A stretch of 38,086 nt of DNA, taken from positions 15,064,432 to 15,102,517 of the forward strand of contig JBOZIK010000001.1 in NCBI GenBank assembly GCA_051453625.1, read 5' to 3'. A model generated the notes under the pieces. The model worked only from the letters and a program-made list of their open reading frames with translations, had not been told where the DNA came from and did no database searches. A program made the position numbers and the translations under genes. Position 1 is the first letter of the stretch; the number at the start of each line of letters is the position of its first letter. Shown in pieces: positions 9,012 through 20,100 of this stretch. The DNA comes from Welwitschia mirabilis. Lineage: Eukaryota > Gnetophyta > Gnetopsida > Welwitschiales.

Positions 9012-10853
9012 TGTTAGATTATGATTTGCTAATTATTGTTAAACTAATGTTTTTTAAACAAAAGTTTGTGTATCTTGTGCAGAAAATGTTAAACACTTAT
9101 AGACTAACTATTAAAGCTATGAATGTTAAAATCTAATTACTAGAAGCCTGTCAAGTTTACTTATTCTCTTAAGGGATTAACTAAGCTTTCAAGGGATGGA
9201 CTGCACCTAGAGCATCCTTTCAAAATTGAATTGAATTTAGAGGGGTTGACTAGATTTCTAAGGGATCTGTTAGGATTAAATAAGCACCCTAGAGGGGGGG
9301 TGAATAGGGTAATTTCTCTTTACTATAATTCAAAACAGAAACTTCAAGTATGATNNNNNNNNNNNNNNNNNNNNNNNNNNNNNNNNNNNNNNNNNNNNNN
9401 NNNNNNNNNNNNNNNNNNNNNNNNNNNNNNNNNNNNNNNNNNNNNNNNNNNNNNTCTGCATTCAGCTCGGACGTCTCGGTTATTAGGGCGGATGTCCCGT
9501 CTGACACAGATTCTGAATTTTTGCAAGTAACAATGTGCTGAAACCAGTTTGTTCATTCATCATTGAAACCTATCATCTCTACAGGATCAACTAAAACTAT
9601 GATCCCAAGAGCTAATATACCTAAACTAAATGATAAAGAGTTGATCAGAACTATGATGGGGTTAACCAGATTTGTGGACCTGAGAATAGTATTCCTGAAC
9701 TGAATGTCAAGGGATCGACTAGATTTATGATGGGGTTAACTGGATCTATGAACCTAAGAATAGTATTCCTAAACTAATTATCAAGGGGTCAACTGGATCT
9801 TTGAAGGGGTTGACTAGACCTGAGCACTGTGCAACTGATATATCTGAGCTGATCATTATGGGATCGACTAGACACCTAAAGGGGTTGACTAGACCTAATG
9901 CAAGAAATTAGAATGATATTTTATTAGGACTAGTAGACGATTGGACAAAATTACATGTGACTAGATGGAAGCCAATCAGACCCTAAGGGATTGATCAAAC
10001 TTGGAACCATAAGAAACTAGGATGACTGAAAAGTTCACCCAGGTGACCTGTGTAAGTCACAACACTAGGAGGGGTCGACCAGACTTTTGAGGGGTTGACT
10101 GATCAGAATGGAACTAAAATTTTCTATCCATTATGTATCCATTAGATATTCATTTTCTAGTCATTTATAGTTGTTGGAAGTGCATTTTCAATTGGAATAA
10201 ACCATAAAAGACTTATAATATAAATAGCTAAGAGAGAGATGACTAAAAAAACTTTTTGACTCTTTATCAAAGGACTAAATATTGTAATATTTACTATAGC
10301 ATCTTGGCATTGCACTCCTAACAAAGGACGATCTATCATTTATTGTATCTGTACATTTAAGAATAGTCCTAATGCTTCATTTTTTATATTATCTATAGGA
10401 GAAGAGCTCCATTGAAATCATTATATTAAAGAACAAGTGATATTTATGCATCAAGGCATTCTTACCATCAATATTACATCCTTTAAAGGTTGAAACTAAG
10501 CCTGCAAAATTCCATTAGAAGGTTGAAACTTAGCTTAAAAAGATTTATGTGTAAAGGTTACAAATGAATCTACAATACTTAGAAGAGTTAATATAGATTC
10601 AGATTAGGCTTGGTGATAAGCTAATCATTGAGAGTGGAGTAGGGATTTTCTTAAACCACTATAAATCTTGCATGCATCTGATTGGTATTTAATGCTTTTT
10701 ATTAGTTTCACTTTTATAAATACCTTTTAGTTTATCTTTTCATACACAAGATTATTAAAGATTTATTTTTAGTAAGTTTCTATTATATCATGAGTTTGTT
10801 TGATTAATTTTTTTAACTTGTTCATCTCCCCTCTAGGATCCTCGATCCTATCA
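9012..10853 (+). repeat. 3' LTR of the copia element, interrupted by a younger LTR
   Basis: Starts TGTTAGATTATG and ends GATCCTATCA. It aligns along its length with the 5' LTR at 2071-3569. Removing 9268-9588 leaves about 1.52 kb, matching the 1.50 kb of the 5' copy. It carries the same GTCGAC-type U3 motifs, with more GTTGAC variants, and a TATAAATA at 10219-10226. Confidence 0.9.
9268..9583 (+). mobile_element. LTR insertion (solo LTR or gapped element) with perfect 5-bp target duplication
   Basis: The segment starts TGTTAGGATTAAATAAGC followed by ACCCTAGAGGGGGGGTGAAT, the familiar opening of many plant copia LTRs. It ends CATCTCTACA. Both sides carry GGATC (9263-9267 and 9584-9588), and the host copia LTR aligns seamlessly across the insertion. 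A 100-N gap (9355-9454) lies inside, so this may be a solo LTR or a full element collapsed in the assembly. The GC-rich part after the gap, with GGACGTCTCGG and GGATGTCCCGTC, differs from the surrounding AT-rich DNA. The exact target duplication means this insertion is much younger than its host. Confidence 0.85.
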
Positions 10854-10880
10854 AAAATATCTTTGGAGAAATATCTAACC
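10854..10880 (-). repeat. Left LTR of the small element, second part
   Basis: ATCTTTGGAGAAATATC followed by TAACC matches ATCTTTAAAGAAATATTTG...TTAACA of the right LTR, with a deletion of about 17 bases. It resumes the alignment broken at 2070, showing that the copia at 2071-10853 landed inside this LTR. Confidence 0.65.
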
Positions 10881-11574
10881 TTCATTCTCCTCCTCAACTC
10901 TAAAATTCTTTGCAATTTCAGAGTTGTAAAAACATACTCCCCCTAAAAAAAAGCACTAGATAAGCACTTAACTCTTCATATGATGTGGTTTTTAGACTAG
11001 TCACATCCTTAGTATCACTTTTCATACTTTTGTAGCATTATTACTTTCCAAACTTCATATTTTTTCTTACCAATAATGCAAATTTTATTATAGTTATGTT
11101 TCCAAACCAAATTTTAATTGTGCTAAAAAAGAGTCACTTTTGTTTATGCAAAAAAAATAGTTGCATTCTCCATATTTTACTTTCTGCCTTTGGATTCATA
11201 GATTTCTAGTGAGCTTTTGTCATTTTTTTTTTGTTTTTTTCCCCTCATTATGATGCCAACCAATTTTGTGCTTGTAACAAATATCCTATTTTTAAAAGAT
11301 ATGTGCTATCTGGAATAACATGCAACATTCAAAAATATCTTCGAGGATGTTGTCTAGTGTTGTAATTGATCTCTATCTTGTGGTTCCAGCACCAATGTGA
11401 CAGTGTGCTTTCTAACTAGTTTTATAGCAGAGCTTCTAGAGAAGAGAAAGCCTACTGATCTTAGAGTAGAAGTTGCAGAGAAGAGAGATTATAATAGAGA
11501 GAAGACATGTTATAGATGAAAAATTGAGCCACTAAGATCAAGATGATGGCTAAGATGCGAGAGCCTTTATTTTT

Positions 11575-11587
11575 GCTCTGATACCAC
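11575..11587 (-). promoter_or_regulatory. Primer-binding site, initiator tRNA-Met type
   Basis: Minus-strand GTGGTATCAGAGC matches the TGGTATCAGAGC complement of plant initiator methionine tRNA used by most copia elements. It lies two bases from the LTR end, the usual spacing. Confidence 0.85.
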
Positions 11588-11589
11588 TT

Positions 11590-11784
11590 TGTTAAATTAG
11601 TAAACCTAAGAAAGAAGATATTTGTAGATTTATAAGGAAAGAAGAAAATGTTAACTTGAATCCAGTGCCTTATAGAGGTAATATCTGATTTATTTATAAT
11701 TAAACATCATTATGATAATGGAAAATATAACTAATGTAGAGAGATCTTTAAAGAAATATTTGATTTTTGTTCTAGATCTTAACA
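11590..11784 (-). repeat. Right LTR (5' LTR) of the small minus-strand element
   Basis: An intact 195-bp LTR with the short inverted ends TGTTAA and TTAACA. On the minus strand it is followed after two bases by the primer-binding site, which fixes it as the 5' LTR. Confidence 0.75.
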
Positions 11785-13550
11785 ATATACTAGTGGTATT
11801 TTCATTTTGGAATATCAATCTAATGGAATTATCACATAATATATTAAAAGCAACATGANNNNNNNNNNCTTAAAAGTTGAGCTTTTTTTATACATATTTA
11901 ATTTGCTTTTTTCTTTAGCAATAGCATAATTCTATAAATCCTTACTATTAGCTTCAAAAAAAAAAGGGAATTCCTAATAACTTAAATATTATGATTTTGT
12001 CTAAAATTATCCAATTCTTGTACAAAATCTAATATCTAACATTATTGTTGTAATAAATAGGAGATTTTAATAGTTTATATGAGATCTAGAGTGCTTGTAA
12101 TATTCATTAGCATAATCTAATAGTGTACTAATGNNNNNNNNNNNNNNNNNNNNNNNNNNNNNNNNNNNATAAAAAATGAATCTCTATGTTTATGGTTTTT
12201 CATAAATGATGGATTAGTTCAAATTTCATGTGATAATAAATGACTTGGTTAGGTTTGATATCATTTTAATAGCGGATTTTGGATTAAATTAGAGCGAATT
12301 TAATTGAATTCGACTATTTTAGTTTGATGGAATTTGATTTTTTGGACAAGTTAATGTAGACTAAGTTTGATTGTTTTTGTTTAACTAAATTTGACTAAGT
12401 TTGATAGTTTAATTGGGTTTAACAGTTTGGTTGAATTGGATAGTTTGACTATTTTTGGTTTGACTAAGTTTGATGCCCTTTTAACTTTAGTTTTGTGCAG
12501 TATTATTAGATAATGATATCAATATCGAATTATCTCAAGCTTGGAATACATCACACAAATGAAAAAATTTTTATGGCTATTTATGAGATGGGGATTAATG
12601 ATCTGCATAAAAATTTTAAACACTTGGTAGGCCATGGTTAACTTACTAAAGTAAGAGTTTGTACACTATCATAATTCAATGATTTTAAAAATAAGTAGTC
12701 TTAGGAACTTTATAAAAATATTAATTTGTAAACGTGAGAAGGAATGATGACTATTATCTCTGAAAAACATAAACATGCTTAGATTAAACTTCCAATGTCA
12801 TAGTCAATTTATTCATTTATTCTAAAGAAAAGTTACTTAAACAAACAACATTTAGTAAAAGATGTTGTTCATTCACTCCAAAGGAAAATTATGTAATAAA
12901 ATAATAGTTACTAAAAGGTTTAAAAATTTTACTGATCCCTAAAAAAAGAATTTCTAATGTTTTGTCATCTCCTTTCTTTTGTTTTTTTAAAGTGTTAGAG
13001 GATAAGTAAGACTAATATTATCCATTAGCTATACAAATGAATCCTCAATAATAATGCCTATAACAATAAAAGTTTCTTTTTTTATTAGAAAATATATAAG
13101 CCTAAAAGACTAGAGTCTATGTATTTATCTTGTATTTAATTATTTAAACTAATATTAGAATTCAACATAAAGTGATAATGTCTAAACTAGACTTACAAAC
13201 AAAATTCTTGCAGAATCGTAAAGAATGACTAAAGATGTAGTACTTCTCAAAGCATTGAATTAGGTCATTTGAGAAGCTTTTATAAAATAATATATTTTAA
13301 TAAAATAGCAAAGTTTCACCACATAAAGTAAAATTTTAAATCATAATGATGAGGGGAAAAGAACCTGTAACTTCGAAATAGTATTTACCTTGTAAAACAT
13401 GTGTTTCATAGGGATGTTGAAGACTAAAATTCAAAGATGTGATAGTGAACCATTTCATTTCCTATCATGGCATTACTATATAGTGACTTATTACCTTTGC
13501 TACTGCCTGATTAGTCTTCTTCTTATGATGATCATCTTTTCTTATTTGCA
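11785..13550. other. AT-rich intergenic stretch, no gene seen
   Basis: Contains two short gaps (11859-11868, 12134-12168). Around 12250-12480 there is a patch of loose repeats of TTTGACTAAGTTTGAT and GTTTGGTTGAATT type words. No coding motif, RNA gene or clear element end was found on either strand. Confidence 0.6.
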
Positions 13551-14040
13551 TTGTAACCTTTCTATCCATTGGTTGCTGTCCTTTTCCTTTGTGTCTCAGA
13601 ATGCTTCCACATTTTTCTTAGCACTACACTTGGGAATATCTCTTCTATAATATCACTTTGCATTAATACTATTAATGGTCCTCTACCTTTAATTGACCCT
13701 ATGTTTACAATGTCTTTATAGCATCATCTTTTTCAACAACTGCTTTATGTTTTCACCATTTAAATGTAGACTATCTTATGTCTCTTTTCTAAATCCTTTG
13801 ATCTATTGGTTATGCGATCTTTTTTTAGCTACATGTGAACTATAACTTGTCTTCTTTTTAAGGTTTCTTTGTTTTCTAGGCACTTACCTAATACCATCTC
13901 TACTTCTATGGATAATGTCCTTCTTTATCCTATACACCCTTTTTGTTTTTTAATCACTATTAACTTTTCTTTTAATGTAGACCATCTTCTCCATTGCCTT
14001 CATCTACTGGCTGCCACCCTGTAACATTATTTTTTTGATT
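13550..14040. repeat. Diverged tandem repeat, unit about 210 bp
   Basis: Related words recur about every 210-230 bases: CTATCCATTGGTTGCTG near 13560, GATCTATTGGTTATGC near 13798 and CATCTACTGGCTGCC near 14000. AATGTAGACTATCTT near 13765 and AATGTAGACCATCTT near 13974 form a second recurring word in the same register. The copies are highly diverged and C+T-rich on the plus strand. Confidence 0.4.
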
Positions 14041-14199
14041 CAGCTGTCATTTCTTAAATTCCACCATTGGAAAGGAATAACATAGCTTCTTATGAAGTAA
14101 TTAGTAATATTATTAATGGATAACATAACTGTTCCCCTTTTGATGTGGGATGAATTAATAGAAGCCTCATATCAAAACAACATATGAACACATGCCTAA

Positions 14200-14345
14200 C
14201 TTACTTTTATTTTACTTTTTCCTCCCTTTTTTAATATATGTTTTTTTCTTTTTTTTTACTTTTCTCTTTTATTTTCTTAATTTTTTCTATTTTTTAAATT
14301 TTTTCCTTATTATTATTATTATTATTATTTTTTACTTTTATAATA
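14200..14345. repeat. T-rich low-complexity tract with (TTA)n microsatellite
   Basis: A polypyrimidine/T tract runs into about eight TTA units at 14307-14330. Reading frames here are low-complexity artefacts. Confidence 0.85.
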
Positions 14346-15085
14346 ATAAAGTAAATGTAATGAACAAGAGGGATGTCCAATGGAAAAATGTAGAAGAATA
14401 GGGATGTGGCTAGTGATGTAACTTGGCAAGTTGGAAAGGATAAATGTAAAAAATGGGAAACAACAGAGATAAATGACATCTAACCATAATTATGAAAATG
14501 GGCAAGGATAGATTAGGGTATGGGAGAGTGGTAAGTAAAGTGAAGGGGATGAGAGGTGATGACAATGAGAAATCGATGATTGTGACGTCACAAGGCTATG
14601 AAGTAAGATGATGGAAGGGGATAGGTACTAAAAGATAATAAGTTAACCAAAACGTGGGGCCAGTATCAAGTAAATAATAGCAAATGCAAAAATGACTTTT
14701 AAGTAATTCATTAATATACTAAGAAAATATCAAGAATAAACAAAAAATGGCATCAAAAAGATTAATTTTACACCTTTAAATGTCAATCTAGAAAAGTTTA
14801 TTGGTATAAGCCATAAATGTTGTTTAACATCGTGAATCATGTGATTCAATGCTAAACACCATAGAGTATCATATTATAAGGGTGATGGTTATGACAAGGT
14901 TTATGATTATCCTATGGATAATCAATCTAATGCCAAGAGTATAAATTAATCCAATCATCAACTATAATAGCTAATGAGATATTAACAAATTACTATCTAA
15001 TAATCAATATGTTTTAAATGCTTGTGAAGTTATAGCTTTAGAGTTATGGAAAATTAAATTAGTGGTGTATTTAGAGAACACTATC
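14346..15085. other. Purine-rich intergenic stretch, nothing identified
   Basis: Rich in GGATG/GGGATG words on the plus strand around 14370-14640. No gene or element boundary recognised. Confidence 0.5.
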
Positions 15086-15300
15086 CATTATGATAAGGGA
15101 AGTGAGGATCCACAAGACAAAGCCTTATTATAACCAACTAACACCATGGTAAAGTCTCCATAGCTACTATATCACACTGTCAAAGTTTCCTCTTTGAAAT
15201 ATTTTCCCCCGTATATTTGTGATAGGAAATCATTTTTTCCTCTTTTTGGAGTATTGATCAAATGATTTAGAATATCCTTTTTTTGGCTTGAAATATTAAT
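15085..15300 (-). repeat. Possible distant third copy of the gypsy post-pol segment
   Basis: ACCAACTAAC, CATAGCTACTATATCACACT, TATTTTCCCCCGTATAT and ATCAAATGATTTA follow in the same order as similar words at about 23200-23345 and 25650-25800 in the duplicated segment of the gypsy element. Identity is low and judged by eye. If real, it would be the 3' part of the older gypsy element whose integrase lies at 32.4-33.5 kb. Confidence 0.35.
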
Positions 15301-16498
15301 TGATAATTAGCATGATAAATTATAAGACTCATGGTTAAAGACAAGCATAAAATTTGATATCATTGATACTGAGATAGAAGAACATAAAACACTGGAGGTC
15401 ATAGATATGAAAATGTTCTAAGATTGATGAAATCCAATATTATCATCATAAATGCCATAAAATATGGAAACTACTTTTATGAATACTCTAATAAGTTTAA
15501 CATGAGATCAAATAAATATATAATCAAACAAATAAAAAAAAAATGACATAACCAAGGATCCTACTAAGGAGTTATGTAAAAAAAGATAAAGGAAAGGCTC
15601 ATCTCTTGATGAAGAGGGTTTTTTTACTCAATTGCTTCTATCATTCTAAGATTGTATTGATAATTATTAATGTAATCTCAATTGTTATTCTTTGATCCTA
15701 AGTTTTTATTAGCATATAAACTAAGAAAGTTAACAAATTTACTTAACACACGCTCCTCTGTAAGATGAGGACATAGACACTTAAAAGTTAACTTATTAAA
15801 GAGATGTACCCAATGGTTATAATAATATAAACTAATTAGATGAAATATAGAAGAAAAATATGAAAGAAAAGTTTAGAAATATTAAAAAAAGACTTTAAAA
15901 TAATATATGTTTTTATTGAAAACAAAATAAAAAATGAAATATTTAGGAAATGTGACATGGATGTGGCCAATAGGATAACATGATGGATATGAGTGGAATG
16001 GAGTAAATGGGGTAATGACAATGGATGAAGAATGTAACAAGATTCACGACAGAAGGAAGATGTATCTATTAATGTATAGTGGGAGGATAATGATTATGGT
16101 ATATGTCTAGTGGAATGATGATGATGATGGTATATGAGTACATAAAATAGAAACACAAATGTAAGAATGTGAATTATGATAGGAAAAGGATCAGGTGTGT
16201 CATAGAATGGGTCAATGTGGTATATGTTATCATCATTATCTTCTACTTGTGGAGCCTCATCAAGTAGAATTTCAATCACAAAAATATTAGGATTATGACA
16301 GATGAAGTGACTCCTATCATGTATGCCTAGAAAATAGCCTCCTTTGACCTCTTTCATGTGTGTCTAGCATATAATCTCATTTGTCTTAAACATAAAGATA
16401 TGCAACACACATCTTTTTTATGATCTGAGAAACACAAAAATGAAAAATAAAACATGATGTCTATGTGATGTATGAAAAAAAACAATGTTATCTTTCAT
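15301..16498. other. AT-rich stretch left of the gypsy element, no gene supported
   Basis: A minus-strand open frame at 16094-16357 ends in a histidine run from an ATG/ATGATG repeat. It has no recognisable domain and no gene structure. Otherwise A-rich DNA with no element ends. Confidence 0.5.
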
Positions 16499-17389
16499 TA
16501 ATGGGTGGCTTATATGATAAAGTAAATATAGAAAGTATTATAAGATAATATCAGAAACTATAAAATAATGTTGAGAAAATGTAGAAACTATGCTACTGCT
16601 AACCTAAAACAAGTACACATGATTAAATAAAAATACATCAAGCTAGTTAAGAAACTATTCAGGTTATTCACTGAAGCTTTAATTAATATGTCCATATATT
16701 ACACCAAGGGGGAATAATGAAATAAATAAAACATACTAGAAGTTAAACAGACTACTGAGTAATGCTTATTTCTAAGTACTAGAATTATTCTAGTTTATGT
16801 TTAGCTACATAAATAGGAGTAAGATAGAAGTAATATTAGTTTTTCAAGTAATAAAGTATGCATACAATGATACGTAAATGCTTTTTAGCTTTATATTAAA
16901 CTACCAATTATTACATAAAGATGAGCTAACAATTGTGTTCTCCTTTGTAGATAACACTACAAAGTATGAAAAGATGCTATTAACACCTTTGTAGTCTATC
17001 TAAAGTTTCCTAACTTAACTTTATTAACTTTTCTATTTCTAAAACCTTTTTGTCAAAATGATTTCCACCTTTGGTAATGATCACATTCTTATAGCCTTAT
17101 TAATTTTTCTATTTCCATTATTTTCTCCTAAGGATTAGGTATATAATAGGGGTTTTTATGCCAATTCACTACCTTAACCTTCTCTCTCATCTTCATGCCA
17201 CTTGATAACTTGTACCTGAAGCACGATAATGAAATATATACAAACTAATCTACTAACATACTAACTAACTAGACTATTAATTAGTGAGGATAAAGATAGA
17301 TAAAATCATCTATTTACTAATAAAGTACATAATTGAGATAATGAAAAACACTTCATTAATAATCAAGATATACATAAAATTCATCCTCA
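16499..17389 (-). repeat. Left (3') LTR of the gypsy element
   Basis: Plus-strand start TAATGGGTGGCTTATATGAT and end TTCATCCTCA. It aligns with 31284-32245 but lacks about 75 bases near 16650. To its right, the minus strand shows a purine-rich GAGCTTGGAGGAACTCA directly before the LTR, fitting a polypurine tract and so a 3' LTR. Confidence 0.85.
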
Positions 17390-17499
17390 TGAGTTCCTCC
17401 AAGCTCAGATTTTTGTTAGTCTTGTAACAAATAAAGTATTTATAAGAGAGAAAAATGGAGAACTTATTATTTCCATTTCATTATTTTAAAAATAAAAGA

Positions 17500-20100
17500 G
17501 TACTCCTTACCAGATTATGACTCTTTTCTTTGTCTAGTCAGCTAAGCAGATTGTTTTACATTTTCTAATGCTTTTAAGATTTTTCTTTGGTCCTTCTAAA
17601 GAGCAGGATCATTTAAATCTATGATCTCCATTTCTACCTACTCTAGAGTTACTTTTCTAACCTAGCCTTTACCTCATGAGGAGCTCTTGGCTTGGTTGGT
17701 TCTTCTCTTTTTCTCTTAGGAGCTGATGGGGGTTTTGTTTTGGGACTTTAGGGTACATGTTCTATTTTTAGAGTTGTTTAACTTGTGGTATTAATATTCA
17801 AGTTTATCTGAGATGAACTACATACATCTCAAATGAATCTTTATTCTCTGATTTTGAAAAAAATAACTACAAATTTTCCTCTTAGCATAATCATGTTCTA
17901 AACTATTTGATCTCTAAGAGAACATAACTGTTGAAAATCCTGAGAGGACATAATAAAAACTTTGATTTGTGATTTAAACTCTTCCAAGATCTTGTAAAAT
18001 TTTGTTTTAATATTATTTAAAAAATATTTGAGTTCTTTTATAAAAGCTTCCATTCCCTTCTAAACAATTTCAATTTACAATGCTTTATTATCTCTTTTGA
18101 AATTATCAAAAATGTACATTAGCTTTAATCATTCCTTAGATGTTTTATCAATAAAAATCTCTAAATGCTCTTAAAATCTATTAATAAAATTATATAGCTT
18201 CTAGAGGTAATAGTCAAGCCTATGTATCATATCCAATTATTTATGCCTAAACCAAATTTGCTTACCCAAATTTATTTCCATGAGATAAAGCTCATGAAGC
18301 AATCTTATGTTCTCTTTCTCCAAACTTTGAATGATGACTTGAGTAGACTCAGGGCTTATTAATCAAAAATATTTCTTTAACTCTAATGAGATTCTCTTAT
18401 AGTATTAATAATAATTAACTTTATTCTATCTTCTATCTTACAAGACAGAGTTAAATAAGTAGAATAGGTTCTCTAGATTGAACTTATTACTCTTTTGATT
18501 TCCTTCTTTATTTTCAAAAGAAATTATTTTATTAAAGAATCAAGTGGAGGCTGACTAGAGGATCTTTTCTCTTCCATTCAATTCTTGAAAGCCTTCTTTT
18601 TTGCTAATTGNNNNNNNNNNTCCTATTTACTCCCAGGAGGGATAGATACTATCTCAAAGAATTTTAGGCTTCAAGACATTTTTGCCTGTATTCTTAGGCC
18701 TCTACAGAAATTTCATAAATTTCTCATTGATTTCCTATAGGTTTGCATAAATTTTATTTGAAAATTTCCTATTAGGGATTGAGGCCCTTCATTGTGCATA
18801 AAGGCAATAAATTTTTGTTGATGCTCAAAATATTTAGCATCATACTTTTTACTTAAAGCTAAATTTTGTAATAGGAATACTAACATGTCTGGCTTTTCTC
18901 TTGGAAAATTTTCAAATTCTCCCCTATCTTCATCAACTAACTAAAATTTAGCAATGTGTTCATAAGTTCTCTGTAATTTCCTACTTACTTCTTTAAATAA
19001 TTTAAAGAACTAAATATTTTCTTCATAGCTGGAGANNNNNNNNCATATCTATTCATTATTCTCTTTTTCTTGATCCAATTTCTATCTTAAGAATTTATTT
19101 TCAACTTTTAGATTACCAACTTGATCTTGAAATGCTAAAACTTCTTTTTTTTTTTTCCTAGATGAGTTTATCTCTTACTAAATTCAAAGCACTATAGAGG
19201 CTTGCGCTTTAGAGAATTGATCAGACTAAAATGGATGAAAAGGAAAAAGGTATTTAAATGTAAATTAGATTGGGTACTACGATAAGCTTGAGAAGGACAA
19301 TATTGAAACTAGACTTTGGGGAGTAGAAAAATATTCCCTTGGGATTAGGTGAACTATCTTATGTTTTGGAGCAGTTAGAGAACTTAACTCCTTAACCCCA
19401 GATAAACTTTAAATAGAAACTCTAACATAAGATTTATTTAATCAAAATGGAACTTTATTTTTACTCAAAATTTGGGTTATTAGAGAAGTAAATCCAATCC
19501 CTACTATTCTCGAAGTTCTAATTCCAACTTTACTTAATTTTGTAATATGCCTCACTAACCCTAAAGAATTTCTTCTGCAAAATTCACACTGGAGTGGTTC
19601 ATCCTATCCTTTATTGCTTCAATCATATATAAACCATGTAATATAATATCCTTTTATTTATGAAGAATAGATATTAAATGACCATCTACAATTTTGGAAG
19701 TAATGAAGAATTTAGCCCTATCTCCTTATGGACTAGTATTCTTCCTTGGACTACCACCAATTCTAGAAGATTTATACTTAGACTTGTATCTTCTTTTCTA
19801 CTAGTATCATATATGGACTTCCATCTGAGTGATAGGTGCAAAATTTCTCTCATGTATTCTTAGGTAATTACTATCTTCTAGTTTCTCATAGTGGTTTCTA
19901 GTAAAGTTGTAGCATTATTGATTTCAAATTTTTGTAAAATTCATATATAGATTCCAAAGAGAATTTGTTATTCAAGGTAAGCCATTCATACCATCCTACC
20001 TTAATAATACTTTATTGAAATTCCATCAAGCAGGGGTCTAAAAGGACTTGAATGAAATTTAATGTCAAAATGATCCTGCATTCTATAAAAAAATATACCA
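17500..20100 (-). pseudogene. Accessory retroelement ORF with coiled coil and basic tail, decayed
   Basis: Minus-strand coding is readable in pieces. An N-terminal part (about 20.1-19.45 kb) shows MQDHFDIKFHSSPFRPLLDG, FSLESIYEFYKNLK, and IVDGHLISILHK with YMIEAIKDRMNHSSVNFAEE. A middle part (19.2-18.62 kb) shows FQDQVGNLKVENKFLR, FLLQNLALSKKYDAKYFEHQ and QSLIGNFQIKFMQTYRKSM. A C-terminal part (18.4-17.5 kb) has long amphipathic stretches such as VIIQSLEKENIRLLHELY and a lysine/arginine-rich segment PPSAPKRKREEPTKP. Frameshifts, two short gaps and stops break it. Its place between pol and the 3' LTR suits an extra retroelement gene. The N-terminal part loosely recalls the uncharacterised plant-transposon domain proteins common in retroelement annotations, but I could not verify this. 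Function unknown. Confidence 0.5.

Larger units (their letters stand above)
2071..10853 (+). mobile_element. Decayed Ty1/copia retrotransposon with ~1.5-kb LTRs
   Basis: Near-complete copia structure: 5' LTR 2071-3569, degenerate initiator-Met primer site at 3571, gag remnant, protease start motif, integrase, reverse transcriptase, RNase H, decayed polypurine tract just before 9012, and 3' LTR 9012-10853. Domain order (integrase before RT) is diagnostic for copia. The 1.5-kb LTRs, coiled-coil gag C-terminus and motif spelling resemble the SIRE/Maximus or Angela groups, but I cannot fix the lineage. The LTRs appear roughly four-fifths identical by eye, so the insertion is old. The central gag region is largely missing, and a foreign stretch, a gap and a duplicated protease region occupy 4152-5470. 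Flanks GAAAG and AAAAT are too different to be a clear target duplication. The copia sits inside the LTR of the small element. Confidence 0.9.
1966..11784 (-). mobile_element. Small non-autonomous copia-type LTR element (TRIM-like), minus strand, split by a later insertion
   Basis: Two ~195-bp LTRs read on the minus strand as TGTTAAGATC...ACTAATTTAACA flank only about 710 bp of internal DNA (10881-11589). An exact initiator-Met primer-binding site (GTGGTATCAGAGC, minus strand, 11575-11587) lies two bases inside the right-hand LTR. A purine-rich tract (minus strand GAGGAGGAGAATGAA, 10881-10895) abuts the left-hand LTR. No gag or pol domain is visible, so it must have relied on another element's enzymes. 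Flanks GCATA (1961-1965) and ATATA (11785-11789) could be a target duplication with two transitions. The left LTR is interrupted between 2070 and 10854 by the 8.8-kb copia element. It could also be a deletion derivative of a larger copia rather than a true TRIM family. Confidence 0.75.

Noticed and set aside
13399-13650. 83-codon plus-strand frame, hydrophobic
   Set aside because: C/T-rich low-complexity DNA translates to hydrophobic residues. It overlaps the edge of a diverged tandem repeat and has no homologous motif.
14192-14479. Phenylalanine/isoleucine-rich and asparagine-run frames on both strands
   Set aside because: They come from the T-rich tract and the (TTA)n microsatellite.
16094-16357. 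87-codon minus-strand frame with an acidic segment and a histidine run
   Set aside because: The histidine run comes from an ATG repeat. No splice context, domain or conserved motif seen, so it was not called as a gene.
19678-19863. 61-codon plus-strand frame
   Set aside because: It is antisense to better-supported minus-strand coding of the accessory retroelement ORF.
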